Shown here piece by piece: positions 24,084-36,467 of a DNA stretch of 64,000 nucleotides (its first letter is position 1; each line of letters begins with the position of its first letter). The DNA is from Phlebiopsis flavidoalba (taxonomy: Eukaryota > Basidiomycota > Agaricomycetes > Polyporales > Phanerochaetaceae). Location of the stretch: positions 1-64,000 of the forward strand of contig JAOCPU010000056.1 of assembly GCA_035772785.1 (NCBI GenBank). The letters are read 5' to 3'. The notes beneath the pieces are model-generated. The model ran no database searches, had not been told where the DNA came from, and saw only the letters and a list, made by a program, of their open reading frames with translations. The position numbers were made by a program, and so were the translations under genes.

Positions 24084-27000
24084 AGCTCCTGCTGTGTGCC
24101 TGACAAAGCGCATCAGAGCTGCGGTGACAAAAAAAAGAGGGAAAAAAAAAGGCGCGGGAACGGGCCGCGAAGTCATTAACCAATTTCATTCACAGGCCAT
24201 GACGCAACCTCTTCGCTCGGTGCACAAGAAACGACACGCGGCTCCGTGTAACGGCGATGACAAGGCGGCGGTTTCGCTCCGACCTGGCTGCGCGGTCGCT
24301 AAAGCGGCGGATCCAAGAGTCCAGGCCACATATCGCGTCTGGACCGAACAATAAGTATCGTGCTCGTCCGGCTCCGCGGTGAGCAGGTCGCGGTCTGAAA
24401 AAGTACGTCAAAGCGTCGAGCTCTCGCACCCGCGCCGCGTGCGCGTCGATCGCACAAAAGAGCTTTGACCAAAGAGCACCACGGTACCGTGGTGTCTCGA
24501 AAATTGCTGCGCGCGGTCAGGTTTTGTCTGAAATAATCGGGGAGCCGGCACCGTGATGATTTGCGAAGCGCGGGCGCGTCGAGGTGGACCAGAGCTTGGT
24601 GGAAATACTTCGACCGCGCGCCCCGTACGTGATCCGTAAACGAGCAGCCGTGACACTGGAATGCAGGGTTGGCGGGCGCGCAAATGGAGGGCGTGACAGC
24701 CGTCTATAAACTGCAAAATGAAACAGAACACATTTTGGGAGGACTGGCGCGTACCCTATTGTCAGCGAGGACGCTCGGGTCCTCCGCGCCGACGACGCAT
24801 CAACTCGCCACCGACGGATTGTGGACGTGACGACGGGCCACTATCCAGGGTCACGCGGCGCGCTATCCGTGTCTGTCAGCGCGGGGCATGATGGCGACAT
24901 GCGCACACACTCGTCCCGAGTCTCCGAGACGACCAAGATCGCAGCATCGAGCGTGTAACGAAAAGAACGATCTCCTAATATGTAGAGAAGATGCGTCGTG
25001 AGGCGTTTGCGGCATGTGCGAAGCCGCCATGACGCTCAGTGGGCCAGCACGAGGTACCAGAAATGGGTGCGTCGGATTGACATCCTCGGAATTCAGTCAC
25101 TACGAACTCTAAGGAAAGATTAACTCACTCTCCAGAGGGCTTGGAACCAACGCGCGTAGATAATGATGCTCGAGAGACGCGCCGCCGCGCATGAACGTGG
25201 TATTCTAGTCGACGTGTTCGGACAGAGAGCGGTTCGACCAAGCGTTCGTGCGTCTGAGCGCTGTAATGGTGGCGGAATGTAGACTGCGGTTGTGGTATAA
25301 AGTGCGCAAGCAGAGCGCGTTGATACGAGTGGACGACCGTGTTGATCGCTGGTGCGTCGGGGGGGATGCAACGTGGCGTGTGCTGCGGTTCGACGGGAGC
25401 GCAAGTGAACGAAAAAAATATAAAAATAGTCTTATACAGTTGAACAGAAATGACCTATGGGGGGGGGAGGGTGAATCCTGAAGTACTAAAGTATCGCGAG
25501 TTACGTGTGGCGGCTCGAGTGTGCGAAGCAAAGTATTGACTAGTTGCCTGAATGTGGATTGCATACACGCGATAACATCCTGATGCCGATTGTAACCGGA
25601 TTCCCTGCGTGAGATTAACGAACTTCGCACGTACGAGTCGCCGAACCCGAAGCGGTCGCGACGCTAATCACAGCTCCTTTAGCTTGTTGAAGCTTAGGGT
25701 AATGACGTATGATTGTACCTTTTCGATTCTTCGTAGTCTGTCTATGTGGCGTCATAGTCATTCTGAAACTGCCGTGGTAGCTTCTCTGATAGTGTATACT
25801 AGACTTGGCAGATGTATCTATGACGTATCAATTGTAGCTGTCTTCAAGTTGCGTGAGATTGCGAGTGAACAGGCCAGAATTTTATCGAGTAGCTGTGAGC
25901 CGAATATTGTGCGCCGTCGGATACTGGTTCGCTGACATCGAGCGTTGATTAGTGCAGGCTTGTTGACAGAGTGCGATGACGAGCAGGAGCACTTTGAGCC
26001 GAATCTCATGAAGGCTCGAGTCGGGAAACGGAAGCGCACAACTCGCAGCTTAGCTCCAACCTACATAGATAGAGAATACATTTGAGTTTTAACTTCAAAG
26101 GTGCGTTGCTATACTGATAGTAATCCTGTGCAATCCCGAACCCACTGCCTATTGGTGTTGTACGGTCCGCGGCAGATGATAAGAGCTTCATGCTCTTGCT
26201 GTTTTGCGCGTCCCTGCGGTGAGGAGTGGGTGGCGGAAAGATGAAAAACTGGTGATGATTACTTTCCGGGTATGAAACGCTCGATTGCGCCACGATTGCA
26301 ACGATCGATGGATCCAAGTCCGTTGCGTCCAAACGAGCTGCGGCTGCGACGTCGAGTCGGCAAGAGTAGAAACCTACAACACGCGGTTAACGTACTCGAG
26401 ACTCGAAGCGGTATGTGGTGAGGTAAATATACGGCTTACTGATAATAGAGTAGGCTTGCGATAATTCCGATATGCGACCGCGCTGCGTGAAGAAGCACTC
26501 TCTGCGCTGACTCCGACGACTCTGGCCGCAGCATGACGCCGCGAAGGCCAAGACATCTGGGACTTGCGGCGCGTGGTATTTTGCGGTCAAAATCTGCGCG
26601 GTACAGCTTTCGGAGGACGCTCTGGTGATTGAAGAATATTTAGCGTTAAGAATTGAGTAATGCGCCGATGGCCGTCTTTGAGCGGCGTGTTGGGTGACGA
26701 GAAGAAGCGTCGAGACTCACTGGCGATGTGGCGGGGTCGGATTACCCGAAATGGCAGTGTTTCGTGGATGGGGCTTGATGAGCGGCGCGCGAAGCCTTCG
26801 ACGGGACCACTCGAGATCAACACGCAAAAGCTTGCATGTAGATCAGAAGGGCCCTGCTTTGAAATTAATCAGAAGACTAGACACAGATGGTCAACATCGA
26901 AACACCAAACTTACTGGGCAGGGAGGCTCAACACTGTTGATTGTTGACTGAGAAGTGGGTGGAGTGACAGATATCGAGCTTGGCCTCGACTACGCCGCAC

Positions 27001-29235
27001 AAGACAGGAGTGAGAGGACGTGCGCCACCAAACGGAGAAGGCGCTGCTCAGGGTAATCGAACGCCGTCGCCGCCGCCACCGAAGGAGGCTCTGCACGGAT
27101 TGCCGCCGGCAGCACGCGCCGACTGCAGGTGATGGCGGCGCATCAGGCCATCGCGCTCGTGCAGTGCGGGGGAATCAGCCTGCCATTGCAGGGCGCGCGC
27201 GGCCACACTTTATCACCAAGATGTTGAGAGAAGGCGGGTGAGGTGCCCGGCGGAAGGTGTGGTGCTGGGAAGCGGTGCAGCTGCAGAACGCGAGTGTGTC
27301 GCACCGGCAGGGCTCAAGTGGGACGAGAGGGAAGCAACGCCGCACGACGTTGGAATGTGCGCGACGGCGCGTTGGTGGGCTGATGGGGCGTCGGTATCGC
27401 CGCAATCGCTGTGGGGAGAAGACTGCTGCGTGCACGTCCGCAAAGGCCGCCGAATGAATCGAGTGCCCGGAGCGGTATGGGCACGAGAAGGAGGTGCGTT
27501 TGCGGTGCATGTATCGACGACGAAATCACCGGGCTGTACCCCACGGTCGGACGTCTCAGTGGTGTGAATAGAATCTGATTTAGATAGCCCTGTGTGTATG
27601 GGAATGAGAGTTACTTACCTAGGGCCGTGCATCACGCGGCGGAAAGTTTAATCTACGACAAGTATTGCTTGGGAAGTATGCTATACATGGACTATTCCAG
27701 TCTTCGTCTTGCAGAGAATCGTCGCCACTGCCTGCTGTAAATTGGAAGGACAACAACAAATTCGGGCGAGGACTTACATTAAGTTACAGTGATGAACGCA
27801 GCCAATCATGATCCATAAACCGTCATAGCAATGCATTACCGGAGCTCTCGAACACGTGGCAGGCACACTAGCTATAACTTGTAGCATGGAGAGGACCCTT
27901 TTCATTAATCACGCGCGCGGTATTTCAGGCCTCGGGCCTCAGGCCTCAGGCCTCAGGAGTCAGGGGCACGTCGGGGAAAGACAGAAAACATCAACCGGTT
28001 GTTTTGAGGTCGCGACGCGAGCTAGCACGGATGTGGCGGGCATGTTCAGAGTTTTACGACAAAGTGAATGGCGGAAGTGAGATGCAGCCGTCGCGCCCAG
28101 GTGTCGTCAGGGGCGGGAAGGCGTGACAGAGGGGGGCGGCGTGACAACAATGGCGATCAAAAAGTACGCGATTTACGATCTCTCTTGGCTGAACTCTAGT
28201 CGAAACAGCGCGGGAGCTTTAGGGGCTCTTGTCAGAATGACTAGGACGCAAAAGGAAATGCGGAAGTGGAGGCGATGAGCGGCGGGGTCTGCGAACGATC
28301 GCGAGAGCGCGAGAGAAACAGGGGTTATTGCAGCGAGGAGCGAGGTGAACAGGATTGTGGAGAAGAGAAATAAACGTCGTTAGGTCGCGTCTACACCCAC
28401 ACGTTTAGGGGATTCCGCGCAAAACAGACTCGCACACAGCACAAACCCGAGGGGATTATGCAAGACCTTGTGACCAGTGGATGAGATACCGGAGCTCGAT
28501 GGGTATCGTTAAACCTATTTACAGTATTGCAAAGTGGCACAGGCCATGGTTCATGTTCAGGTACAGACACGTTGATCACATCGCCGCCTTGTTGGGACTC
28601 TGGAAACACCAGCCCCGCTCGTGCACGGTTCGCAGTTATTTTTTTCTCGGCCAAGTTTGCTAGGAACACGGACTGGAGCATGTCGTCGCGACAGACAGAT
28701 GGTGGAGGGGTTGCGCATTTCGTGACGTGCTAGGAATGATCGCGCGAGTAAACGGAGGTTAGTGGGGGAGCGTGCAGGCACACCATGGTCGATCGTGCTG
28801 CGCTTGCGGCTGACAATCGAAATCGTATTTTCGGCTGCGATAGATCGCTAAACTAAAAGGAGACTGTTTGAGGTGAAACCCGCCGAACTAAACGGTAGAG
28901 TTAGCTAAGATCCCACTCATTACTTACCTGTGACTACTGATGCGCAAGCGAGCGTCGTACGAGAGTTTGTCGATTATTGAAAGAAGCATAATTACAAGAG
29001 GTATTGTTCAAAAGTACAAAAGCGTGTGGATGGTCGTTACCCGCGCAACGGTTTCGTGACGCCGTGACAGGCGGGCGGGGCGCGTTTGTAGGCGCTGTGA
29101 CCAAGCCGTCCCAAAAACGGCTAATGGACATGTCTTCGATCGGATCTGCCGATGTGGCTGGACGCGATGAAGCGCTCCATCAGGCGCTGCGCCTTCGGCG
29201 TCTACGCTCCCGCATTCCCCGTCACGCCGACCTCA
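24084..29235. other. GC-rich region without a recognised gene
   Basis: By eye this 5 kb is richer in G and C than the flanks. It has many CpG-rich words and short overlapping open frames on both strands, typical of high GC rather than of genes. I recognise no protein family and no run of exons. The stretch from 28,900 to 29,235 is probably the promoter of the plus-strand gene starting at 29,329. A short GGCCTCA repeat (27,926-27,957) is listed separately. Confidence 0.45.
27926..27957. repeat. Short tandem repeat, AGGCCTC unit
   Basis: About four and a half copies of a 7-base unit (AGGCCTC, the second copy with one change) lie head to tail. It is a small microsatellite-like array with no visible coding context. 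Confidence 0.85.
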
Positions 29236-29243
29236 TATAAATG
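29236..29243 (+). promoter_or_regulatory. TATA box (TATAAATG)
   Basis: TATAAATG lies 93 bases before the ATG at 29,329, after a GC-rich upstream stretch and before a pyrimidine-rich leader. That spacing fits a fungal core promoter for the next gene. It is judged on sequence and position only. Confidence 0.5.
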
Positions 29244-29328
29244 CACAGGCCGACGTCGTAAATTCCCCCAACTTCCCCCTCTCTCGCTGTCCTCGACGAC
29301 GCCCACCATCCCGCCGACGACAGAAGAG

Positions 29329-30965
29329 ATGTTCTCCGAGTACTCTCCTCTATTCACCTCTGGCCTCCTCCCCAACTCCCCCTCCTCGTCACGCGCTCCG
29401 TCTCCTCAACGGCCGACGCGCAGGGCAAAGAAGCAGACGCACGACAGCCTGCCGCTCACGGTTACCTCGGGGACTTTCAGCCTACTCTCAGGCGTTCCAG
29501 AGAAGTCGAGCGAGGATGCCATTTTTTTTCATCCGTTTTCCTCACGTTCAAGCCTAGCAGACAGGAGGTTGAGGCGGGGCGCTCGTTTCTCTCCTCGCCT
29601 CGCAGAGGTCTCACCGGTCGATGAGCCTGCGTCGCAAAGACACGATGACCACTTCAAACGGTCGATCAGTGCCTACATCGCCCGTCTCTCTGCTGTCTTC
29701 ACTACCGTGAGTATCATGTTTCTCGATTGCTATTGTGCCATCTACCACCGCGGTGTGTGCGGTGTCATCATCACGTCGATGATTAGCCAGCGAAGTCTCT
29801 TTCTGCACCGCCGGCTACATGCGTTTCTTGTGCGGAGAGTCCGCGGCATCTCCACGACCCTTAACAGGTTGTTGTGGATCAGGCTCGCGCCTGCTATTCA
29901 GGCGTGCTTCTCCAGCTCCTTCCTTTCGCGCTTTGATGTGACCCTCCGCCTTCATTATTGTTCTTCAGCCCTGCAACGCGAACAAGTTCTGATCCGTTTT
30001 TCTATCCAGTGCCGCACCGACGTACGCCCCTTTCCGCGTGCCTTCCACCGCGCAGGCTGCGGCTCCCATCCCGTACGTGTATCACATCTTTGTTATAGCC
30101 GCACCAGCTGATCGCGTTTCTTGCAGGCGCCACCCTCCACCTCCATACTCCGCCGTGCTCGCGCGAGACACTCAACCTCCCCTCACCAAAGCCAGCTCCC
30201 TCAGCCACCCTGCCCGACGTTCCCGAACCCCGTGTTCGCCGCCGGCCGTCCAACCTCACACTGACGTTCTCGCGCATGCTTCCCTGAAGCCGGTTCATCG
30301 CTCAATGCGGGGTCGTTCCACCGCTCGACCAACTCCGGAGCCCGCAATCCTTTCACCATCGCTCGAATCGCCGATAATGTCCCCTGATGAGGCTCGTTTC
30401 ATAGACCTCGCATTCTCCCCCGCCTTGTCGACACCGCCCCTGACGGCTGACAGCCTCATGAATGTCCCGGCCAGTGCTCCGGCAAACTTCAGCCACTCTC
30501 AAGGTTTCTCCATCGTTCCGCTCTCTGCCGCCTCGGTCAACACCCGTCAGCGAAACCGCTCGGCGGCGCTCGCCGCTCTCGAAGGCCGCTCTCCCGGTCG
30601 CCGACGGTCATCCGTCAGGCCGGCCGAAAGGCCGAGGAACTTCTCATGAGCATGAGCGACGATGAAGACGAGGATGAGGAGAACACCGAAGTCGAGAAGC
30701 AGCTTTCTCTCCGTGCTTGCCGAGGAGGAAGACGTCGTCATCCCCAAAGGCTGTCCGAGCCACGATGAAGGCTAGCCCAAGCAAGCGGGACGTCGCGTCG
30801 CGAAAGCAAAACGCCTTTCGACTTCGTCAGAAGGTGCTCGGGGTCGACGACCGACGCAGCACGATCGAGTCATTCTTCTCGCCGTTGACGAACTTCATCG
30901 ACCTTCGCGACGACGACACGCCCTCCCGTGGCTTGGCGCGCAGCTTCGTCGAGTTCTCTGCTTAA
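29329..30965 (+). CDS. Ser/Pro/Arg-rich hypothetical protein, basidiomycete family
   Basis: The function is unknown. The start at 29,329 gives MFSEYSPLFTSGLLPNSPSS, followed by basic and Ser/Pro-rich sequence. SMSLRRKDTMTTSNG (29,618-29,665) lies in a shifted frame before a GTGAGT donor near 29,707. After introns come VPSTAQAAAPIP, RRRPSNLTLTFSRML and NPFTIARIADNVP. Then NTRQRNRSAALAALEGR leads to an acidic patch (MSMSDDEDEDEENTE, 30,649-30,693). The C-terminus reads RRSTIESFFSPLTNFIDL and FVEFSA, with the stop at 30,963-30,965. The acidic run and ending resemble, from memory, an uncharacterised protein widespread in Agaricomycetes. Low complexity and basic patches suggest a nuclear, possibly chromatin-associated protein; that is inference. 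At least three frame breaks are needed to read it. Confidence 0.65.
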
Positions 30966-32277
30966 TCTCATCACCACCAAACCACCACCACCGTCGTCGA
31001 GCTGTACAACATGTACAGTATTTATCTGTTCCATATCTTGCTGCTACTCTAACAGCACCTTTAAAAACTCTCGCTGACTTCGGCCCCTTCGAATCCTAAT
31101 CTACCCTCTTTTCGCGTCGTACGCTATTGCTCGCATCTGTACATTCCCTCACGGACTCCGCCCCCTCTCTGCACCCCCTCTTTTTGTACTAGTTGTAACA
31201 CTAACCTCCCCTTCGTTGCTCACCACACCATCCCTCAGAATGGCTGCATGCAATATCTAGTTAGCGTAGCGCGCCCCGGACATGTTGACTGTTCGCTAAT
31301 ACATCACTGTGATGTTCCCGCAAACCTTGGCAAACGTGTGGAGATTCAGGAAGCCCCGTTGGCATGCAGATTAGAGCTCGGGCTTGCGGCTGCAGGGAAG
31401 AGTTGAGCCTCTACGCCCGGCCGCTCGTGATGTCCCGAGCTCGCGGGGTGATGTGTGCGCGACAGCGAATATCAGTGTTGGGTCCGCACAGCGTCGGAGG
31501 CGGGGCATCTCACTTCGGTGGGCTGGTGTCTCTGCGCGACAGGGTGTGGGGGAGGATCAGCATCTGCCTGATCGACGAGGAGGTCGGCCGTGACGCGGTG
31601 CGTGCGAGGTGTCTATACCAGTATGCTCTCACTCATCTCTCTCGGTCACTCGGGTTCACCCTCGGGCTTGTGAGTAGAAGTGCTGGAGTGCTTGTGATCT
31701 GTGTCGGGGTTTACAGAGTTCGACCACACGTTGTAGATGCAACGCGGTCTTTGTGTTTGATGTAATCAGTGTCTCTCCTGCATAGATTAGGGGGTGACGA
31801 AAGGTCAAATGAACGTCATATAAAAATGAAATCAGCCTGGTTTAATGCTTGGGCGACATTGTATACGTGAAGTGCTATTATTCGTTCTCTCTAAATACTA
31901 GCACGTGGGGAAGATGGTTGGGTCACAACGAGAGAGGGGACCAGGAATTGCAAGGCGGTAAAGAGATGGAAGCAAAAATGGGGTAGATTCGCTGAAAGTG
32001 TCATAGGTCCCGAGTTGCGAGACAATCAAGGCCTCATGCGTCCAGAGGATTGAACAGATTAAGGGACGCTCGACATGATATCCAATGCTCCACAAGCGTA
32101 AATAGGAAAGCTAGGACCATGTATTCGATTAGCATCAACTTGTGAGGCTCCTTAGGCCAAGAATGCGTACTACTACAGCTGACCGCACACACCTTCGCAT
32201 CGTGAGCCAAAACTTGGAGTTCCGCTTGTCGCATGAAACTTCCTCACGGAACTAAGGATCACCCAACGTGCGTGGCT
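30966..32277. other. Intergenic, no recognised gene
   Basis: Pyrimidine-rich sequence directly after 30,965 looks like a 3' untranslated region. An open frame of 133 codons at 31,364-31,765 (+) has no family I know and is Arg/Val/Gly-rich like other GC-driven frames. Near 32,120-32,180 the minus strand reads HSWPKEPHKLMLI, which could be the last exon of the alpha/beta hydrolase paralogue to the right (compare PHWDHPEKVI in its sister gene). Confidence 0.4.
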
Positions 32278-33883
32278 TTACAAATACAGGCACATTGAGT
32301 ACCCACCTGAAACATTGACCGGCGGACAAAGCGGGAAGACCATCCTCATCGGAAATGGTTCGTTTCCCTCTAGGGGACGGAGACATCGTGATGTTCGCCT
32401 GACCTTTTTCCCTCTGGCACCTTCTAGCCTCCGCCTTCTCTCTAAGTCCGGACAGTCCTTCACGACCCGAATGTCGCCGAATTCCTAGGGATTATTCTTC
32501 CGCAGCTTTTTGAACACAGCGCTCGCCCCATCGATCTCGTCCCACACAGGCAACTACTCCTTCGACTCTTGGCAACAGCTCCGCCAGTGTTTTTTCTCAA
32601 AGAACCAGGACTGGCTATTTCTTCGAAGTTCCTGCCGGTAAAGTTCCTACTCCGGCATCCTAGTCGGCTAGCGTTAACGTGAGGAGGAATGCTTGAGCGG
32701 GCTTCGGAGCGCTAGCCCGCGTACTTTTCGATGCATAACATCAGACCGACAGGTTTCGCTGCGGCGGTCGGATCCTACTCCGCCAACTACCACCGTGGGT
32801 GAGTGTCACTCTTAACGTATGGGTTGTTTTCGTAGGCCGCGGTACCATCGTGTTTGGGGCCAGGCGGCGTATTCCCGGAACTTCCTAGATCACCTCAACG
32901 TGATCATGATCGAGGTCAGGTGAGCTTTGGTTGACACTAATCAGTAGACAACCCCAACATCTTGAGCATGTTTATCATCCTCAAATCACTCGATAGGCAC
33001 AGCGTAGTGGTCGTCTCGCCATAAGGGTGGTCGATGGCCAAATTCGGGTGAACCGCTGCGCTCGCTTCATGTGTGCTAAGTTGCCAGAGCACACGGGGTC
33101 ATGTCAAAACAAGATCCCGGGTAATTAGCAAGGTGTGTAATTCCTACGCAGGTTGTATGCGCAAACCATCACCTGAGGACGCATTCCCACAATGTTGCCG
33201 CAAGAATCTTTGTCCGCGGCCGCAACCCTTGGGACTCCTACTGGTACAGCCCATCGAGTAGACAACTGACCCCCCCCAGCATGGCCAAGTAATCCGACAA
33301 GAGAGTTGCCCGATTTCGACACATACCGAACCAGTGGGCAGAGTTCACGCGCAGCGACCTTACGCACCAGGAATGTCTTTCCGTTAGCCCATTCGTGATC
33401 GGAGGATCAGTTCTCAAGCTTCAAGTGTGCAAAAGAGGTTGACGTGACGGACACAATCATGAGCCAAGCTGGGTGGCGCCCAGTGCTCTTGCAGAAAGTG
33501 CAGCCCTCATTCAGTCGATAAATCGATCACCTCTGAGAAATGCGAGCGTCCCCGCCAGTGTCTTGTGTGACGAGTAAGTGAGTCGCTCCCTGGATAGTGG
33601 CTCTGTCGAATAATGGTGAATGAACCCAACGTATGACTACGTAATAAATTATTCGCAGGAACCGTCTGGGGGGCGAGAGAAATTTCTGAATTATCTCTGT
33701 AAAACCCCGTCAGTCAAGTTTGATCGAGGTACGAAAGGGGATCGACTGGCACATCCAGGGGCCGTGGTACAAGTAGTTGCCATGGACAAGCACGACGTCA
33801 TGTAGGAGATAGATCCCCTTAGGTGCTCCTGAATCCTCATAGAAAAGGACTGTGCCGTTGTGATCGACTGGTATCGTAGGCAT
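32278..33883 (-). CDS. Alpha/beta hydrolase, diverged paralogue
   Basis: A putative serine hydrolase with unknown substrate. The start (33,881-33,883 on the minus strand) reads MPTIPVDHNGTVLFYEDSGA, nearly identical to the gene at 36,467. Inside, SKSGNSLVGLLGHA (about 33,280-33,330) sits where the sister gene has its nucleophile segment WSMGNCLL. At the 3' side, the bases around 32,352-32,360 match the NHF codons of the sister gene, where the catalytic His is expected, beside a Glu/Arg/Lys-rich stretch. The last exon may lie further down near 32,120-32,180. Much of the middle cannot be aligned by eye. The gene is therefore either strongly diverged, frame-broken or decaying. It is the downstream member of a same-strand tandem pair. 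Confidence 0.6.
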
Positions 33884-35171
33884 CGGGGGTCGTTTAGCTA
33901 TATCGTCGATTGGAGTAGGCTACTGCTGGAGCGTTTGTGAGGTTAAAGAGTTGGAGTTGCTAGCCGATGCTCGAGATTCAGTCGCACGGTACTTATAAGG
34001 GCGTGTGCTACATCCGTAGGGGCGACATGCCGTAGGGTCGATAACACTGAGCCTGCACTGAAATGATTAGTACGAAATGGTCGCGGCGAAAAGACCCGTT
34101 CATAGTGCGACTGATTTGAGAGCTCACCAGCCATACATGCCATTTACATGCGCGGCGCATCATCCACCCCATTCGCGGTGTGTCTCCCATTCGGACACCT
34201 TGTGTAGAAGATGCATGGTACTTCCAGGTGAGCTTGTTGCAGGTATGGGCTTTGCTGAACTTTGATACACGCGTGTAGCTGTGCACATATTTCCCCGACA
34301 TGTCCAGTATTTCTGTATTCCTTTGATCTTTCTTGCACATCTACATCCAGTCAAAACTACAACACATTGTCACTCAAAGTCCATTACAATCGGACAAAAA
34401 AAGTTACGCAACGTTACTCGAATAAGTAACGGGTGATTAATTAAACACTTGAGTAGACGATGTAGGGATCGAAAAGGTCCCTGAATCGTCTCGGCCAGGC
34501 GCGCCCCCCGCCGCAGGGCGCTTAATTTACCACAGATGCGTCCCCGAAGTGATAGGGCAGGCTTCTTTCTTTGTCGTACCGGAGAGAGATTTCGGGGACA
34601 ATGTCATGATCAGACCTGCCTCGAACGCTTTCAAGTACTCACTCCCGCCATGCGAGATCATTTGTATACATTTTCATACTGGAAGTCGTCGAGCTCTGTC
34701 TCTGAATTTCGCGACGTCCCCATTGCAGTTTTCGCACAGGTTCAGACCAGTTGCCCCTGCGTATTTTCAACAGCAGCTAGAGCTCGGTTGCCAACGCGAA
34801 GGGTAGGTGTCGAATTGTAACATGGTCTTTCTGTACTTTGGTCAGTCATTTTGAGATGAAGGTCGCCCCAATAAGAAAATTAGCCTGTCTGGGTCCATGG
34901 CTTATGACATTGCGCAAATTCAGCCGGCGTTGTTCCTCGCCAGAGTCCATAGTATCAAGTAAATGACTGGATCAAGAAAGTGGTAAAAATGACACAGAGA
35001 GAAGAGATGTGAGCAAAATAGGGTGATTCTTGAACTTACCATGGTCGACGGCCTCGTGAGAGATTCGATTTGCTCACATTACTGTTCAATCTATCCTTGC
35101 ACATGTAGTGGAGCTTTGACTTTTTTAAGTTTAATTTGATTAGGCGCAAATGCAGAAAGCCTGAGCGTCTA
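33884..35171. other. Intergenic, no recognised gene
   Basis: This lies between the two hydrolase paralogues and probably includes the promoter of the left one. Open frames near 34,536-34,820 (+) and 34,008-34,340 (-) have no recognisable motif. No TATA box is obvious on the minus strand close to 33,883. Confidence 0.4.
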
Positions 35172-36467
35172 CACACGGGGGCAGTCGTGAACATGTCGAT
35201 GACCTTCTCAGGATGATCCCAGTGCGGCTGCCAAGTACATCGGATGAGGTAAGGAGATTTTGAGTATTGCCTCCGCGTAAGACCACATGGATATGAGAAA
35301 TCTCACTCACACGAAATGGTTCGTTCCCTCCAGGCGATACATTCGTGATAGCCCGTCTGACTTTTCCCTCTGGCTGCTCTCACCCTTAAGGCGATTATAG
35401 ATGATCTTCGCCGCCAAAACCGCATCTCCCATTGTCTCGTCACACCACCCGACCACAACCTTCACCCCCGGTAGTACTCCGTCGGTGTCAAACAACGCTC
35501 TTCTCAAAGTTCCGACGGAAGGTCTCGAGGTTTGACCGCAGGAGAGGTAGACTGGAGCGTACAAGTGCCGCCTTATCTTTCATGCTTTCGAGTTCGTCTG
35601 GTGGGATCCTAAAGACTGTAGGGGTACGGTCCGGATCTTCCTGAAAAGCTAGGGAGCTCATGTTGGGTCGACGCGGGACTCAAGGAATTCGGGTCGTGAC
35701 GTGTGATCGAGGTCGGGGACTTTATTGAAGTAGTACGAACAGCCAGATTTGAGCATGATCGACCCGTTGCTCGAGGGGTAAAGTCGAGTCCCGGAAGGGA
35801 TGGTAAGTACCCTGGGAAGGCATGTTTCCTGTGGTCGTGCCTGCAATGGGATCTATAAAATAGGTCTAATGAGTGAGTGACTCGTATTTGCGGCGCATGT
35901 ACAAACCTAGCACGACTACGGTTCGTAAATATTGACCCACGGTGTCCTGAACTTCCATCGGTAGAGAGTGAGCATTGCTCAACATGGCCATCAAAAGGCA
36001 GTTGCCCATTGACCATGTCAAGAGCGCAACTCCACCCGAGGCCTTCCCATCCGCCAGAGAGATGACAGGCAGCTGAAGCTTATTTGCGAGGTTGACAATC
36101 AGGAGTAGAAAGCTGGTGACCCAATCTCTTGCAGGACGGCAGCTCGCTTATCAAGATCGTCGCTCGAGAACGTCTCGAGGTCCTGGGGAGAGTAAGGGGT
36201 GGATCCTGGATAGTCTCGCTGGTTTGACGCGTATGATGCGTAGGGTTTTGTTTTTTCTGCGACATACGGGACGAGACGTTTGAATATCTCTATTGAGAGT
36301 CCATGACTGATGTCTGAACGAGCTCTCATACGAGCACGCACCCCCGTGGAACAAGATACCGTGTGAATCATCACAACGGTCAGATATGTCCTAGAGCCAC
36401 TGGGCGCTCCTGAGTTTTCGTAATGAAGGACAGTCCCGTTGTTGTTGTCAACTGGTATCGTAGGCAT
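35172..36467 (-). CDS. Alpha/beta hydrolase fold protein
   Basis: A putative serine hydrolase or esterase with unknown substrate. The start at 36,465-36,467 (minus) gives MPTIPVDNNNGTVLHYENSG, then LTVVMIH (oxyanion-side strand), IFKRLVPYVAEK and QRDYPGSTPYSPQDLETFSS. The nucleophile segment LLTWSMGNCLL lies at 36,001-36,030, a W-S-M-G-N form of G-x-S-x-G. Towards the C-terminus come RRALFDTDGVLPGVKVVV, DETMGDAV and AAKIIYNRLKGES, then the NHF segment with the likely catalytic His (35,307-35,320). After an intron follows PHWDHPEKVIDMFTTA, ending near 35,172. Short insertions disturb the frame around 36,240 and elsewhere. This matches single-domain alpha/beta hydrolases common in polypores. 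No signal peptide is seen, so it is probably cytosolic. Its paralogue lies directly downstream. Confidence 0.78.

Noticed and set aside
23514..24176. 220-codon continuous minus-strand frame read as one exon
   Set aside because: Only its two ends resemble DUF336; the middle is GC-driven Arg/Pro/Gly sequence and begins at a good GTGAGG donor, so it is probably an intron or frame-broken.
25120..28080. Many overlapping frames of 60-140 codons on both strands
   Set aside because: Arg/Ser/Pro-rich composition, equal on both strands, fits high GC rather than coding.
29152..30111. 319-codon open frame as a single long protein
   Set aside because: It starts before the TATA-like box and runs through an intron (GTGAGT near 29,707); the better gene model starts at 29,329 and changes frame.
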